64,000 nt of DNA from the NCBI RefSeq assembly GCF_017355885.1, contig NZ_JAFEUU010000002.1, positions 1 to 64,000 of the forward strand, in the 5' to 3' direction. The DNA is from Sabulicella rubraurantiaca (GTDB lineage: Bacteria; Pseudomonadota; Alphaproteobacteria; Acetobacterales; Acetobacteraceae). How positions within the stretch are numbered: the stretch's first letter is position 1; the number at the start of each line of letters is the position of its first letter. Below the pieces are notes generated by a model, which had not been told where the DNA came from, ran no database searches, and worked only from the letters and a program-made list of their open reading frames with translations. Below are positions 33,069 to 40,554 of this stretch, in pieces. The translations under genes were made by a program, and so were the position numbers.

Positions 33069-34103
33069 ATGAAGGTGTTCGACCATCCGGCCGAGTCTCG
33101 CCACGCGCCGCAATTCTTCCTGATGCGCGGCCGTCTGCGCCCCAATTTCGAGGTCCCGGCCCGCGCCGCCGCGCTGCGCGAGGGGCTGCGCGCCCTGCGC
33201 CTCTCCGCCGAGGCGCCCGAGCCGGCCTCGCGCGAGGCGATGCGGTCCGTGCACGGCGCCGCCTATCTCGACTTCCTGGAGGATGCGGCGCGCGACTGGG
33301 TGGCGTTGCCCGAGGCAGGGCCGGAGGTGGTGCCGAACATCCACCCGACGCCGGAGATGCTGGCGCAATCCTCCCGCTCCAATGGCCACGTCATCGCCCG
33401 CGCCGGGGCGCACACCGCCGACAATGCCTGCCCCATCGGCCCCGGCACCTTCGAGGCCGCCGCCGCCGCGGCGGGCTGCGCTCTGGCGGCGGCGGACCAC
33501 GTCGCGGCATCCGGCGGCGCGGCCTATGCGCTGTGCCGCCCGCCCGGCCACCACGCTTACGCGACACGGGCCGGCGGGCATTGCTACGTCAACAACGCCG
33601 CCCTCGCCGCGCAGCGCCTGCGCGACAAGGGTGCCGCGCGCGTCGCCGTGCTGGACATCGACAGCCATCACGGCAACGGCACGCAGGGCATCTTCTGGGA
33701 TCGCGGCGACGTGCTGACGGTCAGCGTCCATGGCGATCCGGGCCGCTACTATCCCTGGTATGTCGGCTTCGCGGAGGAACGGGGCGGCGGCGACGGCGCG
33801 GGCGCGAACCTCAACCTGCCCCTCGCCTTCGGCAGCGACGACGCCACCTGGCTCGCCGCGCTGGAGGATGGGATGGCGGCAGTCCGCACGTTCCGTCCCG
33901 ACGCGCTGGTTCTCTCCCTCGGCTTCGACGCCAGCAAGGACGAGCCGCTGAACGCCCTCGCCGTCACCGAGGACGGCTTCGCCCGCGCGGGCGAGGCGGT
34001 GGCGTCGCTGCGCTTGCCCACGGCGATCTGCCAGGAAGGCGGCTACAACACCGACATTCTCGGCCAGCTTCTGGCCCGTTTCCTTGGAGGCTTCGGCGCG
34101 TGA
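33069..34103 (+). CDS. Histone-deacetylase-like amidohydrolase (acetylpolyamine type)
   Basis: A 344-residue arginase/deacetylase-fold zinc enzyme. Family motifs in order: NIHPTPEM, RPPGHHA (catalytic His pair), YVNNAALAA, DIDSHHGNG (zinc Asp and His), and LSLGFDASKDEP (zinc Asp). In bacteria such proteins deacetylate polyamines, acetoin-linked or other small acyl amines. ATG is preceded by a short gap from the divergent ArgE-like gene. It is coupled to the M19 dipeptidase by a GTGA overlap, so the two probably work on the same N-acylated compounds. Confidence 0.9.
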   Translation: MKVFDHPAESRHAPQFFLMRGRLRPNFEVPARAAALREGLRALRLSAEAPEPASREAMRSVHGAAYLDFLEDAARDWVALPEAGPEVVPNIHPTPEMLAQSSRSNGHVIARAGAHTADNACPIGPGTFEAAAAAAGCALAAADHVAASGGAAYALCRPPGHHAYATRAGGHCYVNNAALAAQRLRDKGAARVAVLDIDSHHGNGTQGIFWDRGDVLTVSVHGDPGRYYPWYVGFAEERGGGDGAGANLNLPLAFGSDDATWLAALEDGMAAVRTFRPDALVLSLGFDASKDEPLNALAVTEDGFARAGEAVASLRLPTAICQEGGYNTDILGQLLARFLGGFGA

Positions 34104-35080
34104 TCCTCGACACCCACGTGGACATAAGGTGGCCGGAGCCGCCTGACTGGACCTGCGAATCCGGCATGTGCGTGGACCTGCCGCGGATGCGCGCCGGCGG
34201 CGTGGCCGGCACGGTCTTCATCGCCTTCGTGCCGCAGGGACCGCGCGACTTCGCCTCGCTCCGCGCAGCGCAGGAGCGGGCCGTGGCGATGCTGGAGCAC
34301 ATCCGCGCGCGCGCCGACGGCGCCACCACGCATTTCTGCGCGACGCCGACGGAGTTCGAGGCGGCGATGCGGGCCGGCATTCCCGCCGTGCTCAGCGCGG
34401 TGGAGAACGGCCATGCGATGGGGCACGATCTGGGCTTGATCGCGAAATGGCGGGGCCTGGGTGCGATCTACCTGACGGTCACCCATGACGGCCACAACGC
34501 CCTGGCCGACGCCGCCAAGCCCAAGCCGCATCTCGGCGATGGGCCGAGCGAGCATGGCGGGCTTTCGGCCCTGGGCCGCGCCGCGATCCGCGAGATGAAT
34601 CGCGTCGGACTCATGGTGGATTGCTCGCACGTCTCCAAGGCCGGGATGATGCAGGCGGCGGAGCTGTCGCGCGTGCCGGTGGCGGTGACACACACGGCCT
34701 GCGCCGCGCTCCACCCGCATCCGCGCAACGTGGATGACGAGCAGCTGGACATGATCCGCGAAGTGTGCGGCATCGCGCAGGTGACGGCGGTGGCGAGCTT
34801 CCTGCGCCCCACTGGGCCGGACGGAACCTCTCCTTCCACGGTGGAGGACGTGGCCGATCACGTGGAGCACGCGGTGCGGCGCATCGGCATCGAGCATGTC
34901 GGCATCTCCTCCGACTTCGATGGCGGCGGCGGCGTCTCCGGCTGGATGCATGCGGGTGAGATGCAGAACGTCTCTGCTGCGCTGCGCGCGCGCGGCTATG
35001 GCGAGCGCGAATTGGCGCTGCTGTGGTCGGGCAATTTCCTGCGCGTCTGGCGGCAGGTGCTGCGAGGTGCGGGCGCCTAG
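34100..35080 (+). CDS. Membrane-dipeptidase family (M19) hydrolase
   Basis: A 326-residue dizinc amidohydrolase-fold dipeptidase. Metal motifs: DTHVDI at the N-terminus (HxD), Glu in VENGHAMG, His in DCSHVS and VTHTA, and the final Asp in SSDFDGGGG. No signal peptide is visible, so it is probably cytoplasmic. The GTG start overlaps the stop of the HDAC-like gene and is preceded by GGAGG at nine bases. The TAG stop lies on the 2-base TA target duplication of the adjacent IS630 remnant, yet the protein end looks natural. Confidence 0.9.
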   Translation: MILDTHVDIRWPEPPDWTCESGMCVDLPRMRAGGVAGTVFIAFVPQGPRDFASLRAAQERAVAMLEHIRARADGATTHFCATPTEFEAAMRAGIPAVLSAVENGHAMGHDLGLIAKWRGLGAIYLTVTHDGHNALADAAKPKPHLGDGPSEHGGLSALGRAAIREMNRVGLMVDCSHVSKAGMMQAAELSRVPVAVTHTACAALHPHPRNVDDEQLDMIREVCGIAQVTAVASFLRPTGPDGTSPSTVEDVADHVEHAVRRIGIEHVGISSDFDGGGGVSGWMHAGEMQNVSAALRARGYGERELALLWSGNFLRVWRQVLRGAGA

Positions 35081-35170
35081 AGCACGTTCCGCTCGAGCTG
35101 ATTCGCGAAAGTGCTTCCCCGGCGCGGGGGTGATCTGATTCACCCTTTCTGCTGAGCAGAGGTGGCAGGC

Positions 35171-35317
35171 ATGGCGAAGAGCTTGTCGGAGGATCTGCGG
35201 ATCCAGGTGATCGGCGCGGTGGATGGGGGCCTGTCTCGCCATGCGGCCGCCAGGCGGTTCGGGGTTGCAGCGGCCCCCATTATCGACCGGACACCCGGCG
35301 TAGCCCGGAGGACCTAG
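35171..35317 (+). pseudogene. IS630 transposase, 5' fragment
   Basis: Reads MAKSLSEDLRIQVI and then GGLSRHAAARRFGV, the helix-turn-helix N-terminus of IS630 transposases (about 35 residues). After GVAAA the similarity stops and the frame runs into a TAG. It is the 5' end of the gene whose 3' part appears 120 bases later. Confidence 0.75.
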
Positions 35318-35327
35318 GCGCACGCCT

Positions 35328-35437
35328 ATGTCGAAGCCCCTCGAACGCGTTGAAATCATCACCGGCCGCGAGCGCCGCCGGCGCTATTCTGCCGAGGAAA
35401 AGGTCCGGCTGGTGGAGGAGACGACCCGGCCCGGCAG
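35328..35437 (+). pseudogene. IS66-family TnpA fragment (IS3/IS66 orfA type)
   Basis: An ATG opens the reading [20 protein letters not shown], then [12 protein letters not shown], the start of the small helix-turn-helix protein TnpA of IS66 elements. Similarity ends after about 35 residues where the IS630 3' sequence begins. It marks an insertion or recombination within the IS630 element. Confidence 0.7.
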
Positions 35438-35770
35438 AACGGCCGGGCTTTCCTGGCCTATGTCGAGCAGGTGCTGGTGCCGACGCTGCAGCCCGGGGAC
35501 CCCGTGATCATGGACAATCTGCCGGCGCACAAACCCCGCGGCGTGCGCGAGGCCATCGAGCGTGCGGGCGCGGTGCTGCGCTTCCTGCCGCCCTACTCGC
35601 CTGACTTCAACCCAGTCGAGAACGCCTTCGCCAAGCTCAAGGCGCTGCTGCGCAAGGCCGCTGCCCGCACGGTCGAAGACCTCTGGGATGCCATCCGCGA
35701 CGCACTGCCCGCCTTCACGCCAGGCGAGTGCGCCGACTACTTCACCGCCACCGGATACGAGCCCGAATGA
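35438..35770 (+). pseudogene. IS630 transposase, 3' fragment
   Basis: In frame: [15 protein letters not shown], then [10 protein letters not shown] with the second catalytic Asp and [12 protein letters not shown] with the catalytic Glu, finishing at a normal stop. The first Asp of the DDE triad and the central region are missing. About 110 of the usual 340 residues remain, without a proper start. Confidence 0.82.
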
Positions 35771-35782
35771 ACGGATTCTGCT

Positions 35783-37450
35783 CTAGTCGCCGTTCGCGAC
35801 GCTGCCCTCGCGCCGCGGGTCGCTGCCGCCGAGGGCGCGGCCGCGCTGCGTGCGGATGATGTTGAGGCCGGAGTTCATCTCGCGCAGCTCCACCGGCAGG
35901 CCGCGCGCCACCAGCGCGGGGGCGAGGCCGGCGGCGGCGGTGCCCTGCTCCAGCTCCACCGTGGCGTTCAGCGCGCCGATATGCGGCAGGCTGGCGACGG
36001 CCTGCGGCTCCATGTTCCAGTCGAGAAGCGCCACCAGCGCCTGCGCCACGTAGCCCAGGATGCGCGCCCCGCCGGGCGATCCCACCACCGCCTCCAGCTG
36101 CCCATCGCGGAACACCATCACCGGCGACATGGAAGAGCGCGGGCGCTTCCCGCCCTCCACCCGGTTCGCCACAAGGCGACCATTCACTTCCGGCTGGAAG
36201 GAGAAATCGGTCAGCTGATTGTTCAGGATGAAGCCGCGCACCACGAGCCGCGCGCCGAACAGCCCCTCTACCGTGGTGGTGATGCTGACCGCGTTGCCTT
36301 CGCCATCGAGGATGCTGATGTGGCTCGTCCCACCCTCGGGCTGCGGCGGCTGGCTGGCAAGGGCGCCGGGACCGCGGCGCGGATTGCCGGCCCGCGGCGC
36401 GGGCTGGGCGCGATCCGGCGAGATGGGCTGCGCGCGCGGCGTGACATAGGCAGGGTCGAGCAGCCCGGCCACCGGCACCGGCACGAAATCCAGATCGGCC
36501 AGGAACATGTTGCGGTCGGCGAAGGCCGTGCGTCCGGCCTCGCCCAGCAGCATCGCGGCATCCACCCCGGCAGGATCCAGGGAGGCGAGGTCGAAATGCT
36601 CCAGCAGCGCCAGGATCTGCAGCACCACCACGCCGCCTGAGGGCGGCGGTGCGGCGCAGAGCGTCCAGACGCGATAAGGGCGGCAGATCGGCGCGACGCG
36701 GCGCGCCTCGTATCCCGCGAGGTCGTCTGCCGTCATCAGCCCGGGATTGGCGTTGTGGCCGCGCACGGCGCGCACGATGTCCGCCGCCACCGGCCCGCCA
36801 TGCAGCGCATCCGCCCCGCCCTCGGCGATGAGGCGCAGCGTCGCGGCCAGGGCGGGATTGCGGAGCAGATCGCCCTCCTCCGGCGGCTGTCCGTCACGCG
36901 GCAGGAACAGGGCGCGTGCAGCCGGGTCGCGCGCCAGGGTCGGCGCCGCTGCCGCGATGTCGCTCACAAGGCGCGCGGAGACCGGGAACCCCTCCTCGGC
37001 GAGGCGGATGGCCGGGGCGAAGAGCGCGGCCCAGGGCAGCTTGCCGTGGATGCGATGCGCTGCCTCCAGCGCACGCAGCGCGCCGGGCACGCCGACCGAA
37101 CGCCCACCCGCCACCGCGTCGAGGAAAGGCATGGGCTGCCCGTTGCGCAGGAACAGATCACCCCGCGCTGCGGCCGGCGCCGTCTCGCGTCCGTTCCAGG
37201 CCGAGATCTCGCGCCCCGCTGCGTTCCAGTGCAGCAGGAACAGCCCGCCACCGATGCCCGAGGATTGCGGCTCCACCAGTGTCAGCACGGCCTGGATGGC
37301 GACCGCGGCATCCACCGCAGATCCGCCCTCACGCAGCATGGCCATGCCCGCCTCGGTCGCCAGCGGGTGCGGCGAGGCGATGACAGGCCTCGTCTGCGCG
37401 CCCGCGACGAGCGGACACAGGAGCAGCACGGCGAGGAGGAGTAAACGCAT
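35783..37450 (-). CDS. ggt: Gamma-glutamyltransferase
   Basis: A 555-residue exported N-terminal nucleophile enzyme that hydrolyses or transfers gamma-glutamyl groups (for example from glutathione). A signal peptide (about 1-18) ends in VAGAQ. The precursor is cut before Thr375 in GGTSHISI, the nucleophile, followed by [15 protein letters not shown]. The heavy-chain Arg in WNGRET and the late GSPGGARI oxyanion region are present. It converges with the M19 gene across the IS630 remnant; its own TAG stop reads across the duplicated TA. Probably part of the peptide/amide-degrading neighbourhood. Confidence 0.93.
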   Translation of the reverse strand: MRLLLLAVLLLCPLVAGAQTRPVIASPHPLATEAGMAMLREGGSAVDAAVAIQAVLTLVEPQSSGIGGGLFLLHWNAAGREISAWNGRETAPAAARGDLFLRNGQPMPFLDAVAGGRSVGVPGALRALEAAHRIHGKLPWAALFAPAIRLAEEGFPVSARLVSDIAAAAPTLARDPAARALFLPRDGQPPEEGDLLRNPALAATLRLIAEGGADALHGGPVAADIVRAVRGHNANPGLMTADDLAGYEARRVAPICRPYRVWTLCAAPPPSGGVVVLQILALLEHFDLASLDPAGVDAAMLLGEAGRTAFADRNMFLADLDFVPVPVAGLLDPAYVTPRAQPISPDRAQPAPRAGNPRRGPGALASQPPQPEGGTSHISILDGEGNAVSITTTVEGLFGARLVVRGFILNNQLTDFSFQPEVNGRLVANRVEGGKRPRSSMSPVMVFRDGQLEAVVGSPGGARILGYVAQALVALLDWNMEPQAVASLPHIGALNATVELEQGTAAAGLAPALVARGLPVELREMNSGLNIIRTQRGRALGGSDPRREGSVANGD

Positions 37451-37482
37451 CCCCCGCGCTTAGACTGGAAATGATAGGAAGG

Positions 37483-39000
37483 TCACGCGCGGCGAGACGT
37501 TCGTCGCCGATAGGACAAGGCCTCCGCCACATGGGCACGCCCCACCGTGGCGCTCGCGGCGAGGTTGGCGACGGTGCGGGACACGCGCTGCCCCCGCGTG
37601 AAGCCGCGCGCCGACAGGCCCAGCCGCTCCGCCGCCTGTTCCAGCAGCGTGCGTGCCTCCGGCTCCATTGCCAGCGTGTCTTCCAGCGCCGCGCCCTCGG
37701 CGGCCGCGTTGTGGCGCGGGCCATCGGCGCCGTAGCGGTCGCGTTGGCGCTCGCGCGCCGCCCGGATGCGCGCCGCCACCGCTTCGCTCGGCTCGCCGCG
37801 CGAGGCGCGGGACAGCTCGGCAGGCGGGACGGCCTGCACCTCCACCGCGAGGTCGAGACGGTCGAGCAGAGGGCCGGAAATCCGCTCCGCATAGTCGTCG
37901 CCCCAGCGCGGGGCGCGGGCGCATTCGCGTCCCGGCTCGCCCAGATGGCCGCAGCGGCAGGGGTTCATGGCCGCGACAAGCTGGAAGCGGGCGGGGAAGG
38001 TGACGTGGGCGTTGGCGCGGGCGGTCACCGCGCGGCCGCTTTCCAGCGGCTGGCGCAGCGCCTCCAGCGCCGGGCGTGGGAATTCCGGCCATTCGTCCAG
38101 AAACAGCACGCCGTGATGGGCGAGGCTGATCTCGCCGGGCTTGCCGCGCGCCCCGCCGTCGATCAGCGCTGCTTGGCTCGCCGAATGATGCGGCTCGCGG
38201 AAGGGCGGGCGGGTGAGAAGCCGCCCGTCGCGCAGCAGGCCGGCGACGGAGTGGACCATGGAGAGTTCCAGCGCCTCGCGCGGGGAAAGCTCGGGAAGCA
38301 GGCCAGGCAGGCGCGCAGCCAACATGGACTTCCCCGCGCCAGGAGGGCCGATGAGCAGGAGATTGTGCCCACCGGCCGCCGCGATCTCCAGCGCACGCTT
38401 CGCCGTTTCCTGGCCCTTCACCTCTGACAGGCAGGGGAAGCGCGACTCCTCCGGCACCAGCGGCGGAGGCGCGGGCGGGCCGAGAAGCTGCGTTCCCTTG
38501 AAGTGATTGAGCAAGGCGGGCAGCCCATCCGGCGCCAGCACTTGGCCACGCGTCGCCCAGGCGGCTTCCCCGCCCTGGGCCGCGGGGCAGATCAGCCCCA
38601 GTCCGCGCGACGCCGCACCGAGGGCGGCCGGCAGCACGCCGGGGACGGGCAGCAGCGCCGCGTCCAGCGACAACTCGCCCAGCGCCGCGAAGCCCGCCAT
38701 CTCCTCCGGCGGCAGCACCTCCATCGCCGTCAGCAGCGCCAGGGCGATGGGCAGGTCGTAATGCGAGCCTTCCTTGGCGAGGTCTGCGGGGGCGAGGTTC
38801 ACCAGGACGCGCTTCGCCGGCAGGGCGAGGCCGAGGGAGGAGAGTGCGGCGCGCACCCGCTCCCGGCTTTCCCCCACCGCCTTGTCGGCGAGGCCCACCA
38901 CCAGGAAGGCGGGCAGCCCGGCGGAAAGCTGGACCTGCACCTCGACCGGCACGGCCTCGATCCCGCTGAACGCGAAGGAGGTGACGCGGGCGAGGCTCAT
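37483..39000 (-). CDS. comM: YifB/ComM-family Mg-chelatase-like AAA+ ATPase
   Basis: A 505-residue cytoplasmic protein. An N-terminal Lon-like/ChlI domain (about 1-170, with GLADKAVGESRERVRAA) is followed by the AAA+ core with Walker A GPPGAGKS (near 220) and Walker B FLDEWPEF, and the C-terminal ComM domain with a four-Cys zinc-like cluster (NPCRCGHLG then REC). ComM is a hexameric helicase promoting branch migration during natural transformation; many non-competent bacteria also carry it. It ends the run after DUF2155 and is 33 bases from ggt. Confidence 0.92.
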   Translation of the reverse strand: MSLARVTSFAFSGIEAVPVEVQVQLSAGLPAFLVVGLADKAVGESRERVRAALSSLGLALPAKRVLVNLAPADLAKEGSHYDLPIALALLTAMEVLPPEEMAGFAALGELSLDAALLPVPGVLPAALGAASRGLGLICPAAQGGEAAWATRGQVLAPDGLPALLNHFKGTQLLGPPAPPPLVPEESRFPCLSEVKGQETAKRALEIAAAGGHNLLLIGPPGAGKSMLAARLPGLLPELSPREALELSMVHSVAGLLRDGRLLTRPPFREPHHSASQAALIDGGARGKPGEISLAHHGVLFLDEWPEFPRPALEALRQPLESGRAVTARANAHVTFPARFQLVAAMNPCRCGHLGEPGRECARAPRWGDDYAERISGPLLDRLDLAVEVQAVPPAELSRASRGEPSEAVAARIRAARERQRDRYGADGPRHNAAAEGAALEDTLAMEPEARTLLEQAAERLGLSARGFTRGQRVSRTVANLAASATVGRAHVAEALSYRRRTSRRA

Positions 39001-39016
39001 TCGGAAGGCAGGAAGA

Positions 39017-39376
39017 TCAGCGGCAGGACAGGATGCGGATGTCGTAGACCGGGTGTTCCAGCATGTTCAGCGCCGGGTTCTCGGCGAACATCCAGCCGCG
39101 AAACACCGGGATGCTTTCGTTGCCCGAGCGCTTGTCCGTGATCTCCATCCAGGCCGCCGCGTCCGGCACCTCGTCGGCGGGGCGGCCCTGGCAGGAGCGG
39201 ACAAGGATGGTGAGCGTGCCGAAGGGCACCGGCTCGTTCACACGTGCAGTGAGCACGGTGACGCGGGCATTCACCTTGTCCAGCGCCTGGATCTCGGCGG
39301 TGCGGCGCTGCACCCATTCCTGCGCGCCCGCCGGCAGGGCGAGCAGCAACGCGAGGAGCAAGAGGATCCGCTTCAC
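39017..39376 (-). CDS. DUF2155 domain protein, exported
   Basis: A 119-residue protein with a signal peptide (about 1-18, ending PAGAQ) and the DUF2155 core: ALDKVNARV, FGTLTILVRSCQ and the conserved FRGWMFAENPALNMLEHPVYD. The family is common in Rhodospirillales and other alphaproteobacteria next to complex I-associated and Mla genes, with unknown function. The start is GTG, overlapping the 68-aa gene upstream as GTGA. Two cysteines remain in the mature protein and could form a disulfide. Confidence 0.88.
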   Translation of the reverse strand: MKRILLLLALLLALPAGAQEWVQRRTAEIQALDKVNARVTVLTARVNEPVPFGTLTILVRSCQGRPADEVPDAAAWMEITDKRSGNESIPVFRGWMFAENPALNMLEHPVYDIRILSCR

Positions 39377-39579
39377 GGCGTGCGCAGCCCGTCCACGAGC
39401 TCATGGAGGATGCGACGCATTGCGGCCTCGTCCACGCCCATCAGCAACGCATCCTCGAAGGCGTCCTGCAGCACCTGCGCCGCCTCCGCGTGGTTTTCCG
39501 CCAGCACCTTCAGCTTCTCCCGACAGGAAACGGGCTCACCGTCCTTGCCGGGCCAAGTGGTGGGGGGCTGCGTGCTCAC
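39373..39579 (-). CDS. Small conserved hypothetical protein (68 aa)
   Basis: A 68-residue acidic, helical protein without signal peptide or TM segment. Central part CREKLKVLAENHAEAAQVLQ is followed by DAFEDALLMGVDE, predicted as two amphipathic helices. GTG is the only start consistent with its neighbours: it overlaps the mlaD stop (GTGA) and its own stop overlaps the DUF2155 start. The tight coupling supports reality. I do not recognise a named family. Its place between an Mla lipid-transport component and DUF2155 hints at an envelope-associated or regulatory role. Confidence 0.72.
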   Translation of the reverse strand: MSTQPPTTWPGKDGEPVSCREKLKVLAENHAEAAQVLQDAFEDALLMGVDEAAMRRILHELVDGLRTP

Positions 39580-40064
39580 TGCGCGTTCGTCCCGCCATTC
39601 TGCCCGCCCGAGTTCATCTGCGTGACGGAGAAGATGAAGCGGCCCAGGAGGCTTTCCAGCGACACGCTGCCCTGCGTCTCCGTGATGCGCCCCCCGTCGG
39701 CCAGAAGCCGCTCGCTGCCGCCCGGCACGATGGAGAGATACTTGCCGCCGAGGAGGCCCTCGGAGGTGATTTCGGCGGAGGAATCGGTGGGCAGGCGGAT
39801 CTCGCTGCCGACTCGGAACGTCACCTCGGCCCTGAAGGTCTCGGGGTTGATGCGCAGACCGGTGATGCTGCCCACCCGGACCCCCGCGATGCGGACATCC
39901 GCACCGGAGGCGAGGCCGTCCACGCGGTCGAACTCCGCCGCCAGCTCGGTGCCGCCCGTCTGCGGCGTCCGGCCGCCATGAAGCATGGCATAGGCCAGGA
40001 AGCCCCCCGCCACGACGAGCACCAGAAAGCCGGCGAGAAGCTCGGCCAGGGAACGGCCCTTCAT
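39576..40064 (-). CDS. mlaD: MlaD/MCE-family lipid-transport protein
   Basis: A 162-residue inner-membrane anchored protein: one TM helix (about 8-28) and a periplasmic MCE domain (about 38-118, with FDRVDGLASGADVRIAGVRVG, here split over two strands, and GLLGGKYLSI). MlaD hexamers pass phospholipids between membranes as part of MlaFEDB; the partner genes are not in this window. The ATG is chosen five bases after the NDUFA12 gene. It is coupled to the 68-aa gene. Confidence 0.9.
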   Translation of the reverse strand: MKGRSLAELLAGFLVLVVAGGFLAYAMLHGGRTPQTGGTELAAEFDRVDGLASGADVRIAGVRVGSITGLRINPETFRAEVTFRVGSEIRLPTDSSAEITSEGLLGGKYLSIVPGGSERLLADGGRITETQGSVSLESLLGRFIFSVTQMNSGGQNGGTNAQ

Positions 40065-40069
40065 GGGCG

Positions 40070-40423
40070 TCAGCTTCCCGGCGTCCACGCCTCGTAATCG
40101 CCGCCGGTGGGGCGGCGCTGCCCGCCGGCATAGTCGTGTCCCTTGGGACGATAGGCGAGCGGCGTGCCGGTCAGGTTCACCTGATGCGGCTTCAGCCAGG
40201 GATAGTTCGGGCGCGCGATCGGTGCCGCCGTCAGGTGGTGCAGCCAGGCATGCCACTCGGGCGGCACGCTGCTGCTGTCGAGGCCCTTGGCATAGACCGC
40301 GAAGCGCCGGGTGCGGTTGTAGGTCGGCACCACGCGACGGCTCTCGTAATAGACGTTGCCCTGCTCGTCGGTGCCGATCTTGCGGCCGAAGAGGCGGGCG
40401 GTCAGGAGTTCGAGGGCGGACAT
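40070..40423 (-). CDS. NDUFA12-like subunit of NADH:ubiquinone oxidoreductase
   Basis: A 117-residue homologue of the mitochondrial complex I accessory subunit NDUFA12 (B17.2), known also in Paracoccus complex I. The conserved parts are GTDEQGNVYYESR, the RRFAVYAKG segment, PPEWHAWLHH, and the late PLAYRPKGHDYAGG. No signal or TM segment is present. ATG gives MSALELLT; a longer ATG would reach into the NrdR-box region. It heads the mlaD-68aa-DUF2155 operon, an order typical of Acetobacteraceae. Acts at the matrix-facing arm of complex I by homology. Confidence 0.92.
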   Translation of the reverse strand: MSALELLTARLFGRKIGTDEQGNVYYESRRVVPTYNRTRRFAVYAKGLDSSSVPPEWHAWLHHLTAAPIARPNYPWLKPHQVNLTGTPLAYRPKGHDYAGGQRRPTGGDYEAWTPGS

Positions 40424-40469
40424 GGGCGCGGATATGGCACGCCGCGCGATGCGCCGGAAGGGAGGCGCG

Positions 40470-40478
40470 TTATCCACA
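40470..40478 (+). promoter_or_regulatory. Consensus DnaA box
   Basis: TTATCCACA is identical to the strong E. coli R1-type DnaA box. It lies singly in the divergent gap between NDUFA12 and the RNR-derived gene and overlaps the candidate NrdR box by five bases. DnaA regulates nrdAB in E. coli, so a regulatory rather than replicative role is likely. Confidence 0.5.
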
Positions 40479-40489
40479 AGATGTTGTGG
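40474..40489 (+). promoter_or_regulatory. Candidate NrdR box
   Basis: CCACAAGATGTTGTGG is an inverted repeat that fits the NrdR consensus (ACACWATATATWGTGT) at 12 of 16 positions, including the CAC-A-A..AT..T-T-GTG core. A weaker half-site (CCACAGCAT at 40506) lies 32 bases further on, the spacing seen for tandem NrdR boxes. It is upstream of a ribonucleotide-reductase-derived gene. Confidence 0.6.
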
Positions 40490-40554
40490 GAAGATGCGAT
40501 GCTTCCCACAGCATCCGGCTTCCTTCGGGCCTCTCGCGTGTTATCCTCCCTGTC

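Larger units (their letters stand above)
35078..35785. mobile_element. Decayed IS630-family element with IS66 tnpA insert
   Basis: Imperfect terminal inverted repeats (GAGCACGTTCCGCTCG at the left, GAGCAGAATCCGTTCA read inward from the right) are flanked by a TA duplication, as expected for IS630/Tc1-mariner elements. Inside are the first third of an IS630 transposase, a fragment of an IS66-family TnpA and the last third of an IS630 transposase. At about 0.7 kb it is shorter than the usual 1.1-1.2 kb and cannot encode an intact transposase, so it could move only in trans. Confidence 0.82.

Noticed and set aside
36964-37444. Several plus-strand open frames opposite ggt
   Set aside because: They are mirror frames of the gamma-glutamyltransferase gene with no start signals or domains.
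40470-40478. DnaA box as a sign of a replication origin
   Set aside because: Only one box, no AT-rich unwinding region and no dnaA, parAB or gidA-type neighbours.
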